Below, in pieces: positions 34,301 through 45,025 of a DNA stretch of 64,000 nucleotides. The stretch is from Allacma fusca (lineage: Eukaryota > Arthropoda > Collembola > Symphypleona > Sminthuridae): NCBI GenBank assembly GCA_947179485.1, contig OX359249.1:41402250-41466249 (forward strand), given 5' to 3'. Position 1 is the first letter of the stretch. Every line of letters starts with the position of its first letter. The notes below the pieces were generated by a model. It saw only the letters and a list, made by a program, of their open reading frames with translations. It was not told the origin of the DNA and made no database searches. Made by a program: the position numbers and the translations under genes.

Positions 34301-36638
34301 GACTCTGAGATTTACTACGCCCCATTATTCTCTTGATGAAGTTAATAAATCCTCAGTTATAAAAATAATGGAGCACATTTCTTCTATTTCTTTGGTAGTT
34401 TAAGTTGATTGCTAAAAATTTTGTGGTAGATTAATTAAGCTACGAAACCACTAAAGTTATTGAGTTGGCGAAAGTGGAAAAACAGCAGAATATAGGAATT
34501 ACCCGAGTTCAAAGGTTCTCCTTCTTCCTCAAAACCTTATGGATGTAAAGCACCGCATTTCCGTTTATTATTAAATGTTTTTAAGAATGAGCTCTTAAGT
34601 AACCACAGGCAGAGTGAGCGGTGGGAGAGTCTGAGATAATTCTTTCTTTCATGGAAACAAATGTTGAAATATTTGTCAAAATGGTGAAGAATTTGAATTT
34701 CCCACTGAAATATTGACAAAAAAAATTAAATTTTGGTTGGCATTATTTCAGCTTGTAGAGCATAACAGTGGCGTTTAAATTAGTATCATAAAAGGAGAGC
34801 TTGAGAGTCAAAAATTGTTGGGATTTTTCGAGTCTCCAGGAACCCCAAAATCTGTTTTTCGAAATGATAACCATTCGTGGACACGGATTTTAAATTTGTA
34901 TATTCATTACATTTATAAATATAATATTAAACACAATTTGTTTTCTTTCGAAAATGTTAATTTCCTAGTCGAATTTCCTAGGCATAATCAAATTCATAAA
35001 TTAGAGAAAATTCTCGCCATTTTTTCGCTAAGATGGAATCATTTCAGAATCAGCCCACCCCAATGAGAACAAATTGTCTTCCGATCAAGGTTTTGAATAA
35101 ATGTTTAAAAATTATATTCATGTTTAAACGTCTTCAAAATTTCGAAAAAGCACATTTCGAGAGCAATAATTTCGAAATTCGAAATACTTCAATGCATTTT
35201 GACCCAGATCTGTGTCAATAATATCTGGTTAAAAAGTTGTGTTAAACTGCATTAAAATCTAATTTCAATAAAAAGTACGTGTGGTTAATTGAGAGATCAT
35301 TTGAAATAAATTAAATTGCAAAACCACAAATGTTGAAAATTTTGTATCGTACCTAAATTCTGGGGGGATATTCAAGAACGCAAGTCTCGACAAATATTCC
35401 CACAATCTGAAGTCTGAAGGTTGGCTTTAGTGTAGAAAGGAAGCCTCGAAGGAACTTGTTTTTGTTAATTCTGATTTCCTTTCTTCCGTTTTCAAAGTGT
35501 TTTTTCCATTACAATGCTTTAATTCAAAATTGTTTTTAGACATTTGGCCAAAAAACCATTTCAATTCCTAAATGTGTACCTTTTGTATAAACATTTTTGT
35601 CTATTCCTTAGTAGTGGGACAAAATTTGTTTGTTGTACACACGTAGTGTGAAAATTAAGCTCCTAGAAAAAATGAGGATGAACGGAATGTGCCACTGAAG
35701 TCAACGAATTGGGCGAAACATGCAAAGAATATCAAGAAAAGTTGTGAGAAATTGCTTGTAAGCAATGCTTTTAAAAATCTCTTAACTCATTTCATAAAGT
35801 CCCAAGGATTCGCAAAATATTGCTCACACTACGTTGAAGTTGAGACAAAGATTGGGCAGAAAGAAAGAGAAAATAATTGACGGAATTTCTAGACATTAAC
35901 AAAAACCATTTGTAGGTTGCCTATAATTGACACATATGTATTTAGTAAACTGCACAGAAATTCATGAAAGTATTTTTCGGAATTCAGCGTAATTTTGTGT
36001 TTTCTGAAATTGCTGAAAATATTTTTTCGAATTTAGTGTAACCGACAAAACTGTTTCCTATTCATCAATTAACTGCTTAAAATAAATTTGAGTGTGTTGA
36101 CATGATTTAATTCCGTGTAAATAGATTGGGTAGACATTGGTCCCCGGGACGTGGACCAATGTCAACCAATAACAAAAACTTCCGAGAAGTGGCCTAAAGA
36201 ATGATCACAAAAATGTTGAACAAAATCGGTCTAGTTTCAAACGACAAACAGTCCCATGGACGACGTTATTTTATAAAGGGGATGACACCGGTCTAAACAA
36301 TTGGTCAAGTGTTCATTAAGTTAATTTGTTTTAATTGTCAAAAATTTCAACCCGGTGGAATTCAATCGGTGGAAATTAAGCAAAAAAGTACGTCGACTTG
36401 GACAAACAAAAGTTTAGCAAAGAATTAAGACCAGACGACAGGAGTGGAAGGTTTCACGATACCATGCATTTGTCTATATACTTGTTTATTGTTCACAAAA
36501 TAATTAGTCCAGGAATTTAGAAATTGAGAGAAACTACACGTCATCATGCAGGAAGACGGAAATCACAATCTAAATCCAAACTCTACAAGTACAGTGGATT
36601 TGCGGATTTCTGAGACCTTCAGATTTTGTGGAATTCTG
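31357..36638. other. Non-coding DNA made of dispersed repeat copies
   Basis: No gene is supported. The stretch 31600-32660 is a copy of family C, also at about 36360-36640 and 62580-63370 (shared 'gacttggacaaa(t/c)aaaag' and 'ttctgtggaa(t/c)(g/-)gaagtta'). The stretch 33490-34560 is family B. The stretch 34560-36130 is family A, also at about 60060-61550, with an incomplete relative at 8260-9130. Divergence between copies is large, so these are old. Confidence 0.55.
34560..36130 (+). repeat. Copy of dispersed repeat family A
   Basis: The order of landmarks is the same as at 60060-61550: 'tgacc(c/t)agat', 'aataatatctggttaaa', 'tttttgtctattccttag', 'gaacggaatgtgccactgaa', 'ggattcgcaaaatattg' and 'tgacatgatttaattccgt'. 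No open frame is conserved between the copies. The class is unknown. Confidence 0.6.
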
Positions 36639-36972
36639 GGGGGTTATTCTCGAACAGAATTTGCGATATCGCAAGTTACGACTTCGTAAGTACTTACGAC
36701 AGGTGTCGTACGATGCCTCTACGATTTTCAAATTTTAATATTCTCAAAAACGATCGCAAGTATATCGTAGCTACGATCACATTTACGAATCGTAAGCATG
36801 TAACGGACGCTCTGATTGGCTGTCAAAATTTCGAATCTTAAGCCATCCAATAAGCCATAAAATTCTTCCCATTTGTCCTTTCTATCAGTTTCACGTATTG
36901 TTTTTCTCTACAAATCAATTCAACGTTTAAGGAGTGCAAATGGCAAAAAATATAAAAACGAATTTATCAAAG

Positions 36973-37740
36973 CACCCTCCACTTCCCCTCCACTTCCACT
37001 CCAATTCCACTCCACTTCCCCTCCACTTCCCTTCAAATACATAACCCCTCCACTTCCCTTCAAATACATAACCCCTCCACTTCCCCTCCACTTCCCTTCA
37101 AATACATAACCCCTCCACTTCTTCTCCAATTCCCTTCGAATACATAACCCCTCCACTTCCCTTCAAATACATAACCCCTCCACTTCCCCTCCACTTCCCT
37201 TCAAATACATAACCCCTCCACTTCCCCTTCGAATACATAATCCCTCCACTTCCCTTCAAATACATAACACCTCCACTTCCCCTCCAATTCCCTTCGAATA
37301 CATAACCCCTCCACTTCCCCTCCACTTCCCTTCAAATACATAACCCCTCCACTTCCCATTCGAATACATAACCCCTCCACTTCCATTCAAATACATAACC
37401 CCTCCACTTCCCTTCAAATACATAACCCCTCCACTTCCCCTCCACTTCCATTCAAATACATAACCCCTCCACTTCCCCTTCGAATACCTAACCCCTCCAC
37501 TTCCCTTCAAATACATAACCCCTCCACTTCCCATTCGAATACATGACCCCTCCACTTCCCTTCAAATACATAACCCCTCCAATTCCCTTCAAATACATAA
37601 CCCCTCTACTTCCCTTCAAATACATAACCCCTCCACTTCCCTTCAAATACATAACCCCTCCAGTTCCCTTCAAATACATAACCCCTCCACTTCCCCTCCA
37701 CTTCCCTTCAAATACATAACCCCTCCACTTCCCCTCCACG
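36973..37740. repeat. Pyrimidine-rich 26-bp minisatellite
   Basis: The unit is about CCCCTCCACTTCCCTTCAAA followed by TACATAA, with a frequent extra 12-bp CCTCCACTTCCC insertion and variants such as TTCGAATA. It runs for some 770 bp. Minus-strand frames in it (repeated KWRGYVFEG words) come from the repeat and are not genes. Confidence 0.9.
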
Positions 37741-37930
37741 TGGAGGGGATGTGGATGGGGTGTGCAGGGGATGTGGATGTGATATGGAGGGGTGTGGAGG
37801 GGGTGTGGAGGGGGTGTGGAGGGGGTGTGGGGGGTGTGGGGGGGGTGTGGGGGGGTGTGGGGGGGTGTGGGGGGGTATGGAGGGGTTGTGGATGGGGTGT
37901 AGAGGTGGTGTGGAGGGGTGTGGAGGGGGT
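37731..37930. repeat. Strand-switch palindrome and G-rich tract
   Basis: At 37731-37748 the palindrome CCCCTCCACGTGGAGGGG marks an abrupt change from C-rich to G-rich on the + strand. From 37741 on, GTGTGGAGGGG-like words merge into GTGGGGGGG repeats (37800-37870) with many runs of four or more G. These could form G-quadruplexes or, with the upstream pyrimidine tract, a long hairpin. Confidence 0.8.
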
Positions 37931-38125
37931 TTCAAATGAACCCCGCCATATAAAGAATGCTTGATCGTAAGTACCTACGACTGCTATTTAGTTGTCGTAA
38001 AGTTACGACAACTTTTGCGATTTTCTGAGAACTTGCGATTTTCAAAATGTTTTTAGAATCCCAACTATCGTAACTCGAGAGTTGCGACTGAAGTTACGAT
38101 CGTAAGTCTTTCGAGAATAACCCCC

Positions 38126-38561
38126 CTGAATCGGAAACAATTCGAGCGATGCAAATTCTCACATGGATTCAAAATTTCATTTGATTTATTATTCTGTGGA
38201 ATGGAAGTTAACATAATTAGAAGTAAAAATTTACAAGTAAAATGATTCAGATGCATTTTGGATTAAAATAATCTACGCAGATCCTGTCTCACTAATTCAA
38301 AATTATGTTTAAGCAGTTGAGTAAATTCGAAAGGAGCTTATTCACGCGCATCTTATGAGTGAAGACATGATTAAATGGTGATTCTGTGGATCATTTTCTC
38401 TCTTCACAATAATTTATATTTAAAAGACATTTCAACTCTCCTAACACACATGAAGAAATACTTGAAATTTACAAGGAGGGAGTTTTTACAAGTTGCAAAA
38501 TTAGCAAACCTCTATATACTCGCAATTGTTGTCAAAGCTATAGATATTATCTCAGATATAT
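38126..38561. repeat. Family C repeat copy, target of element 2
   Basis: This sequence resembles 32105-32540, 47735-47916 with 49849-49890, and 63180-63360. Landmarks include 'ttctgtggaatggaagttaa', 'acgcagatcctgtctcac' and 'ttacaaggaggga'. Element 2 is inserted at its right end. Confidence 0.6.
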
Positions 38562-39078
38562 TGTTAGGTATGTATATAGAAATTACATAAATTAGTTAAG
38601 ATTCACATGAATAATTAATTAAGTTGTGAAACACACAACCTTAGGTTAAGTCAGTTCAAAGTTACTTAAACACTTATTGTAAAGGTGCAATGTAAGCACT
38701 TCCCATCGGCTAAAGCCGACGAGTGTCAACGTCCCGTTACATCCGTAATGATGTAACGTCTAGACTTAAGATTGTAAAAATAGGCTCAAGTAGCCACTTG
38801 TTAAGTTTAAGATTCTTCCAGACTCTTCAGTGAATAACTGAGAGTCATTCCAGTAACACCTATTTTTAGTTGTTAATCTTCATTTCCTTTTCCTTTTGAT
38901 TTCAATTATAAATAAAAGCAATTAGTCTTCGGATTAATGTAAAATCACACTCAATCGTTTATTCATAATCATTCCTTTCATCAGCACGATTTCCAATTAT
39001 TTACAATTTCTCGACAATTACATAAGTAAATAATCCAGGAGTTAGGATTTCATGGTATAACCATAACCTACTCTTACA
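38562..39078 (+). repeat. Element 2 5' LTR
   Basis: 517 bp from TGTTAGG to CTTACA. A TATAAATAAA word at 38907-38916 combines a TATA-like box with AATAAA. Two hairpins stand out: CGGCTAAAGCCG (38707-38718) and a 9-bp stem CGTTACATC/GATGTAACG with a 6-base loop (38735-38758). Confidence 0.93.
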
Positions 39079-39096
39079 TGGTGGCCTTTGTAAAAC
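39079..39096 (+). promoter_or_regulatory. Primer-binding site of element 2
   Basis: TGGTGGCCTTTGTAAAAC starts directly after the LTR CA. TGG complements a tRNA CCA end. The matching tRNA is not identified, and complementarity may be limited to the first 8-12 bases. Confidence 0.65.
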
Positions 39097-39599
39097 ATTG
39101 CCAAAATATAATTTCCCTGGCGATGCTCCCGAATTACTCTCAATTATCACTCCCCTTGGGAAACAATCGATTTACCTTAAGAATTGATTTCATTACCAGG
39201 CAAGTTTGAATAATGTGTCATATTTCGTGAGAAATTTTGAGATTTACAGTTTTGGCCACGCAGAGGTTACATTCCTGCATTATTGACGTTGCAACACGCA
39301 CAGCTCATTCGGGACTACCCCCAGCGGAGTCATCCGTTATTGACTGTGACCGGTCGAAGAACCCCTCGTAAGTTTTTATTGATAAACGGGGTTATTATTT
39401 CTTGTCCACGGAAGGCAGACGGATTTACCTGCGCTTCACCGACCGATGCCCTGAGGATTTGGGTATACTCAACGGACAGCCACGGAGCTCAGTACCGTTC
39501 CCACCTCATCCAGGAGGAATTTTATATAGTAAATGCACATTGTTAAGTTTCATATCCATGAACCACCGTCACGGTACGTACATACTTACGTTATAATTT
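39097..39599 (+). other. Element 2 5' leader
   Basis: About 500 bp of untranslated leader. Small frames at 39283-39596 lack any domain. No distinct signal was recognised beyond general retroelement leader position. Confidence 0.5.
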
Positions 39600-41216
39600 A
39601 TGTCCGATAAAAAGAAGCCCTCAGCATCCAAACCTGACCCTAAGCCTTCTACAAGTCGCGTCACTCGTAAAAATTCTGACCCTGATTTAAAAGACGCTTC
39701 TGAATTAGCCAAGGTTTTACAACAAGCAAAAGCCAAAGCAAAAGCTACCACTAGTAGTAGTAAAAAGTTACCTCTATTACCTCCGCCATTACCCATAAAC
39801 ACACCACCTACACCGCCAGTTCCTCCAGTAGTCCCTCCCGCACAAGCTTCTCCTCCGAGAACTCCCAGTCCACAATATTCTACTCCACCAGGCACTCCAC
39901 CGCCGATCTCTTTACCTCCACCACTCCCACCACCGTTACCTGCTCTTCCATTAGTTACTCCAGTTACACGAACCGTTCCCTCTTTTAAACGACAAATATT
40001 AAAAGCCCGTAAAATCCAACATTTTTCACGTCACGGACCCTCTACCAAAACTCGCAAAGTCAAACCATTCAAAATGGCCGCCGCAGCCGCAGCCGCAGCC
40101 GCAGCAACTCCAGTCAATGTCACGGTAAATACCGCACCCATTCATTCCATTGTTGACTTTCAAAAGATTAAACAATTCATTCCCGCCACTCATGACGTTC
40201 ATGATTTTATAATTGACGTTCAACGTGTCGTGGCCCAATACCAATGGGATTGGCCCACTCTCCAAGGTCACACTCCCAATTTATTAGCTCGTGACCCCTT
40301 TCAATGGCTGCAAACCCAACTCGCCATAGCGCCACCCACTATTGTTAGTATTGATACATTCTTCACGGCTCTCCGTGAACGCTATGCTAAGCCTCGACAG
40401 GTTTATCTCAATCAGTTAATTTCTCGTAAGCAAAAAGACAATGAATCAAGTGCCAAATTTTTGTATGATGTTGATAGTATTTGCACTCGCTATGACCCAA
40501 CCATGACTCAACCTGACCGTGTTGCTTGGGGAATGGAAGGCCTCCTTCCCAAGTACAAATCTGCAGCGGCAGGTTTTCCATTTACGAGTATAGCTGCTCT
40601 CGTTCGTTTTTGCGAACAACGAGAATTTGCAGACACTACGGCTGGTCCTTCAGATATGGCTGCAAAAGTTAAGTCTTTGGAAGAAACCATCCAAAAACTT
40701 ACCTTGTCTGATGCGCCTAATGCCCAAGCTAATTTTGCTTTTGTCCCTGGCCGCGGACGAGGTCGTGGCAATGGCCGCGGCAACTCACATAATAATAATA
40801 ATCACCGCGGTAATCAAGGTAACATTCATCAACCAGTTCCCCACCAGCCCCGAGGCAACAATAATAATAATAATAATAACAATAATAACAGAGGACAAAA
40901 TCAAAATCCCCACAAAGGCATGCAATGTTATAATTGTAATAAGTTCGGTCACATTAGTCGTGACTGCCGTTCGGGAAACCAACAGAGGGGGCCCAACCAG
41001 CGTGGTCAGGGTCCCCGCCCGAACTTTCGGAACAACAATTTCCGCGGAAACAACAATGGCTTCCGCAACAATCAGAACAACGGCAACAATCGCCGGAACG
41101 ACCAAAATGCCCACAGATTGGAAATTTCATTCAATCCCAATCCACCCCAAACCAATCAAACTCCCCAGAATCACTTTGCGAATCTTCAATATCCCTCCAT
41201 AACTTACCCACAATAA
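39600..41216 (+). CDS. gag: Element 2 Gag with CCHC knuckle and Asn-rich tail
   Basis: This is a 538-residue structural polyprotein from ATG at 39600. The N-terminal ~130 residues are Lys/Pro-rich with a long PPLPP stretch. An Ala run lies near 160-168. The helical capsid-like region follows at about 185-350 (HDVHDFIIDVQRVV, LRERYAKPRQVYLNQLISRKQKDNESSAKFL). Then come an RGRGNGRGN patch, an Asn homopolymer from an (AAT/AAC)n microsatellite (40788-40890), and a CX2CX4HX4C knuckle at C443, C446, H451, C456. The tail is again Asn/Gly/Arg-rich, so RNA binding is likely shared by knuckle and RG repeats. Pol follows in the -1 frame and its frame is open well upstream of the gag stop. Confidence 0.9.
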   Translation: MSDKKKPSASKPDPKPSTSRVTRKNSDPDLKDASELAKVLQQAKAKAKATTSSSKKLPLLPPPLPINTPPTPPVPPVVPPAQASPPRTPSPQYSTPPGTPPPISLPPPLPPPLPALPLVTPVTRTVPSFKRQILKARKIQHFSRHGPSTKTRKVKPFKMAAAAAAAAAATPVNVTVNTAPIHSIVDFQKIKQFIPATHDVHDFIIDVQRVVAQYQWDWPTLQGHTPNLLARDPFQWLQTQLAIAPPTIVSIDTFFTALRERYAKPRQVYLNQLISRKQKDNESSAKFLYDVDSICTRYDPTMTQPDRVAWGMEGLLPKYKSAAAGFPFTSIAALVRFCEQREFADTTAGPSDMAAKVKSLEETIQKLTLSDAPNAQANFAFVPGRGRGRGNGRGNSHNNNNHRGNQGNIHQPVPHQPRGNNNNNNNNNNNRGQNQNPHKGMQCYNCNKFGHISRDCRSGNQQRGPNQRGQGPRPNFRNNNFRGNNNGFRNNQNNGNNRRNDQNAHRLEISFNPNPPQTNQTPQNHFANLQYPSITYPQ

Positions 41217-41236
41217 ACCTGTCACCTGCTTCATCA

Positions 41237-44200
41237 ATGTGCCCATATATTATGTGTTATTTTGATGATGTCTCCATTGATGCATTAATTGATACAGGAG
41301 CTTCTCATAATTTAATTCAAAAGAATCACATCCCCTCCAGTGCAGTCATCACTCCTTGCCCACAAAGATTTGTTATCACAGCAGATAAAGCTCGCATTCC
41401 TACGTCCCATATAGCCTCCTTAACGTTCCAACTTGATAACTACTTTTACACAACAGAGGCCCATGTCCTTGAAACGCTCACTCCTCCACTCATTCTAGGC
41501 TGTAAGTTTATTACACAATTTGACTTTCATATACATCTGAACTCCAACTCCCTATACAACTCTCACGTATGTCATTACTTTCGTAAGCATGCATACTCAG
41601 CCACTTGCTCATCTGAATGCGGCTGTTCCTCTCCCGTCAAAACATTATTTACTATACAACTTCCCCCTCGACACCAAATGTATGTACCTACTACTCCACT
41701 ACACACGTCTCACACGACATTTTTCAACCCTCATCCACTCATTGAAAAACAATACAAAGTAATTTTTCCTCCCGTTATCAACCCAGCGAAAAATGTTTTG
41801 CTCGCCACCAATGTTTCCACATCTACCCAGATTATTCCCGCTGATACTCTTTTAGGTCATGCTCAACGCTATGATTTTACCCAAAGCTTAAACACAGCTC
41901 CGGTAATTCCTCAGAATCCCACCCCTTTTACTCCAGAACAAATTCAATCATTAAATGTTAATCCAAAATTACGACCCGCTGAACGCGCCTCGATCATAAG
42001 CCTCCTCAATAAATATTCATATTTATTTGCATGGACACTTATGGATCTTCAAGTTTGTACCCTACCCCCCATGCGAATTAAATTAAATTCTGACACTCCA
42101 GTTCAAGCCAAACCCTATCGCTTGAGCACCACGGAGCGTGAGATTTTAAAGCAAGAATTAGATAAATTAATTCAAGCAGGTATAATTGTCCCTTGCGAAA
42201 ATTCCAACTACTCTACCCCTGTGTTTTTAGTACGCCAAAAATTAGGCAAATGGCGACTCGTCTGTGATTTTCAAAAACTCAATAAAATCACCATAGACGA
42301 AATTTTCCCTCTCCCAAGGATTGATGACTTGCTTTTTCAGTTACGAAATGCTGCGTATTTTTCCCCTTTAGATTTATTTAGCGGCTATTACCAAGCTCTC
42401 ATCCACCCGGATGATCAGCATTTAACTGCTATTGTCACTGAATTCGGACTATACATGTACTTACGTGTATGTTTTGGTCTGAAAAATGCCCCCGCCTACT
42501 TTCAGAGACTCGCTTCTCGTACTCTCGGTACTTTAAGATATACACACGCTGTATCTTATATTGATGACATTATACCCTATAGTAAAGACTTTCCCTCTCA
42601 CCTGGTTGCAATAGAACTTGTGTTTCAACGACTCGCTAGAGTTAATTTTCGCATGAATCCCAAAAAGTGTTTCTTTGGTATGCAAGAACATGTAGTATTT
42701 GGATTCTTTTTATCACAAAAAGGTCTATCCACCGAATCAGCAAAAGTAGCTGCAATCATGCAACAGCCCAAACCTAATAATTTAGAAACACTACGTAAAT
42801 TTTTAGGCACTATAGGTTATTATCGCAGATTTATTTGGAACTTTGCTCAAATAGCTGCTCCACTCCAAGGATTATTGAAGAAACATTCACTATATCATTG
42901 GAGCCCGGACTGTGATAAGGCATTTTTGACTCTCAAAAATGCGCTATGCACAGCTCCGGTACTTAGACATTATGATCCCACACTCCCGTGTATTTTATAT
43001 ACGGACGCCAGTAATTTAGCCATAGCTGGCATTTTACATCAACATTTTGAGGATGGTGAACACCCAATTTATTTTATTTCCAGAGCTTTGACTCCAGCTG
43101 AGAAAAATTGGGGTGCTACCGAAAAAGAATGTTTAGCGGTAGTATTTGCCACACGAAAGCTTCGAGAATTTTTATATCTCAAACCTTTCATAATTGTTAC
43201 TGACCATCATGCTTTATGTTATTTAAAATGCCAACGTAATCCCACCGCCCGACTAACGCGTATGGCTGTAATTTTAGAACAATTTCGCTATGTAATTAGG
43301 TATAAGAAAGGTACCCTACATAGGAACGTAGATGGTGTCTCTCGTTGCCCCTACGCTCTTTCCACTACAAAAGACACGGAGGATGATCTTACAATTCCAG
43401 GTCTTTCAGCCCAATCTTCAACATCCAGCCCCAATCCACTCCCAGCAATACCTCTCATTAATCCTGCTGATTTAAAGCATGCTCAAGCTATTGATCATAC
43501 TTTAAATAAATTATTGCAGAAAAAGCGCTCCAAATTAATTCCCAATGATGACGGTATTTATTTTATTCAATTTAATCCCCGCAATCCTAAACTTTTAGTC
43601 ATACCTAAAGCTATGATTCCCATCGTGTTACAAAATGCTCACAATCATCCCCTTGGTGGTCATTTGAATTTTCAGAGGACTTTGGCACGTCTCCGTCCAT
43701 TTTATTGGTGGAGATCAATTACATCAGACACATTTAAGCACTGTACTCATTGCCCAGAGTGCCAAAGTCGCCAGCACCTCACCAAATTACGTATGGACAG
43801 CTTGAAAAACATTCCCATAAAAATTCCAGCAAGCACATATGCTATGGATTTATTAGGCCCCTTTCGTGAAACTCCAAGAGGCAATAAATATGTACTCGTC
43901 CTCACCGACTTATTTACCAAATGGGTACATACTTCCCTCCTTCCTAACAGAGAAGCTGCTCATATAGCCATGCATTTGGAATCTTTTATCTTAACATTTC
44001 CAGGCATGTCTATATTAATTTCCGACGGAGCTGCGGAGTTCAAATCTGCAACTCTACAAGAATTATTAAAACGGTTTAATATTACCCATAATGTAAGTAT
44101 GCCCTTTCACCCCCGTTCCCACGGAATTGTAGAGAGATTAAATCAAACTCTCGCAATTATGCTCAGCAAATTTGTCTCGGACAATCAGTTAGATTGGGAC

Positions 44201-45025
44201 ATATTTGTTCCGTATGTAATTACTGCATATAATACATCCGAGCATTCAGTTACAAAAATTTCCCCTTTTCAAGCATTTTTCGGTAGAGCTCCTCCAGCCC
44301 CTCTACTCAACTCCATTCCCAATACACTTTTACAAATCACTCAGCTCAGCGCTTCTCAGGTCAAAATCATGCATCAAAGAATATCCCAATTAATTAAAAA
44401 GGCTCAATTACATGCCAAAGAACGATTTGATGCTATGTACCAACCCTTAGAATTTAAAGTTGGTTCCCACGTTCGATTTTATCTCCCTCAGCGAAAAATT
44501 GGTTTGTCTGACAAACTTCTTTGTCGTTGGGTTGGACCTTATACCATAACTTATATTGATAAGAACAATAATGCTGACTTAGTTTTAACCTTTCCCTCTA
44601 CTAAGCTTAGACCTAGTATTAAGTGTCACCTCTCCCAACTCAAGCTCATAAAAATTGATTTGGGGGATGGCATTATTCATCCCGAGTATGTATATACTAC
44701 GGAAGACCAGCACGAATTTGACGCTTGGTTGACACAACTTCCCTCCGACACCCCAAACTCCGATTCCTCTATCCCTTCTCCCATCCGTAAACCTTCCACA
44801 CGTCCTTCACGCAAAATGAAACTACAACCGTCCACTTCTTCTGAAGACAGTCCAGTTAAGCGTTTAACTTCTCCTCCAAACTTCTCGCCACAAACTTTTG
44901 GTTATCACTCCACAAAGTTAAAGTCAATTCTCAAACCGCCCCAACCTATTGAAACGAATCATCCACTTCGACGTTCCGTACGTTTACGAAATAAAACAAA
45001 GAAAGTGACATTTTCCCATGTCTGA
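41237..45025 (+). CDS. pol: Element 2 Pol polyprotein
   Basis: The frame is 1262 codons from the first ATG and is open upstream into gag, so expression by a -1 frameshift is likely. Protease ALIDTGASHN has DTG at 19-21. The reverse transcriptase has FSPLDLFSGYYQ and YIDD at 441-444. RNase H has TDAS with D near 590, EKECLAV and TDHHAL. The integrase has an HHCC finger at about 802-842 (ending HCTHCPEC) and a D,D,E core near 870, 930 and 966 (MDLLGPF, SDGAAEF, HGIVER). A GPY/F module (CRWVGPYTI) lies near 1098. The tail is Ser/Pro-rich and ends in an RRSVRLRN motif like that of element 1. All catalytic residues are present. The stop overlaps the ATG of the next long frame (45018). Confidence 0.93.
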   Translation: MCPYIMCYFDDVSIDALIDTGASHNLIQKNHIPSSAVITPCPQRFVITADKARIPTSHIASLTFQLDNYFYTTEAHVLETLTPPLILGCKFITQFDFHIHLNSNSLYNSHVCHYFRKHAYSATCSSECGCSSPVKTLFTIQLPPRHQMYVPTTPLHTSHTTFFNPHPLIEKQYKVIFPPVINPAKNVLLATNVSTSTQIIPADTLLGHAQRYDFTQSLNTAPVIPQNPTPFTPEQIQSLNVNPKLRPAERASIISLLNKYSYLFAWTLMDLQVCTLPPMRIKLNSDTPVQAKPYRLSTTEREILKQELDKLIQAGIIVPCENSNYSTPVFLVRQKLGKWRLVCDFQKLNKITIDEIFPLPRIDDLLFQLRNAAYFSPLDLFSGYYQALIHPDDQHLTAIVTEFGLYMYLRVCFGLKNAPAYFQRLASRTLGTLRYTHAVSYIDDIIPYSKDFPSHLVAIELVFQRLARVNFRMNPKKCFFGMQEHVVFGFFLSQKGLSTESAKVAAIMQQPKPNNLETLRKFLGTIGYYRRFIWNFAQIAAPLQGLLKKHSLYHWSPDCDKAFLTLKNALCTAPVLRHYDPTLPCILYTDASNLAIAGILHQHFEDGEHPIYFISRALTPAEKNWGATEKECLAVVFATRKLREFLYLKPFIIVTDHHALCYLKCQRNPTARLTRMAVILEQFRYVIRYKKGTLHRNVDGVSRCPYALSTTKDTEDDLTIPGLSAQSSTSSPNPLPAIPLINPADLKHAQAIDHTLNKLLQKKRSKLIPNDDGIYFIQFNPRNPKLLVIPKAMIPIVLQNAHNHPLGGHLNFQRTLARLRPFYWWRSITSDTFKHCTHCPECQSRQHLTKLRMDSLKNIPIKIPASTYAMDLLGPFRETPRGNKYVLVLTDLFTKWVHTSLLPNREAAHIAMHLESFILTFPGMSILISDGAAEFKSATLQELLKRFNITHNVSMPFHPRSHGIVERLNQTLAIMLSKFVSDNQLDWDIFVPYVITAYNTSEHSVTKISPFQAFFGRAPPAPLLNSIPNTLLQITQLSASQVKIMHQRISQLIKKAQLHAKERFDAMYQPLEFKVGSHVRFYLPQRKIGLSDKLLCRWVGPYTITYIDKNNNADLVLTFPSTKLRPSIKCHLSQLKLIKIDLGDGIIHPEYVYTTEDQHEFDAWLTQLPSDTPNSDSSIPSPIRKPSTRPSRKMKLQPSTSSEDSPVKRLTSPPNFSPQTFGYHSTKLKSILKPPQPIETNHPLRRSVRLRNKTKKVTFSHV

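Larger units (their letters stand above)
36639..38125. mobile_element. TIR element (3-bp CTG duplication) with an expanded minisatellite inside
   Basis: The left end GGGGGTTATTCTCGAA (36639-36654) and the right end TTCGAGAATAACCCCC (38110-38125) are perfect inverts. CTG at 36636-36638 and 38126-38128 forms a 3-bp target duplication. Relatives without the insertion read straight through 'gaattctgaatcg' at about 32105 and 47742, so the empty site is known. The subterminal parts are rich in CGTAAGTACTTACGA-like palindromic words. There is no transposase. A 3-bp duplication points toward PIF/Harbinger, but CTG is not its usual TWA. Confidence 0.75.

Noticed and set aside
36920..37935. Several minus- and plus-strand frames with KWRGYVFEG or Gly/Trp-rich words
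   Set aside because: Products of the 26-bp minisatellite and the G-rich tract, not genes.
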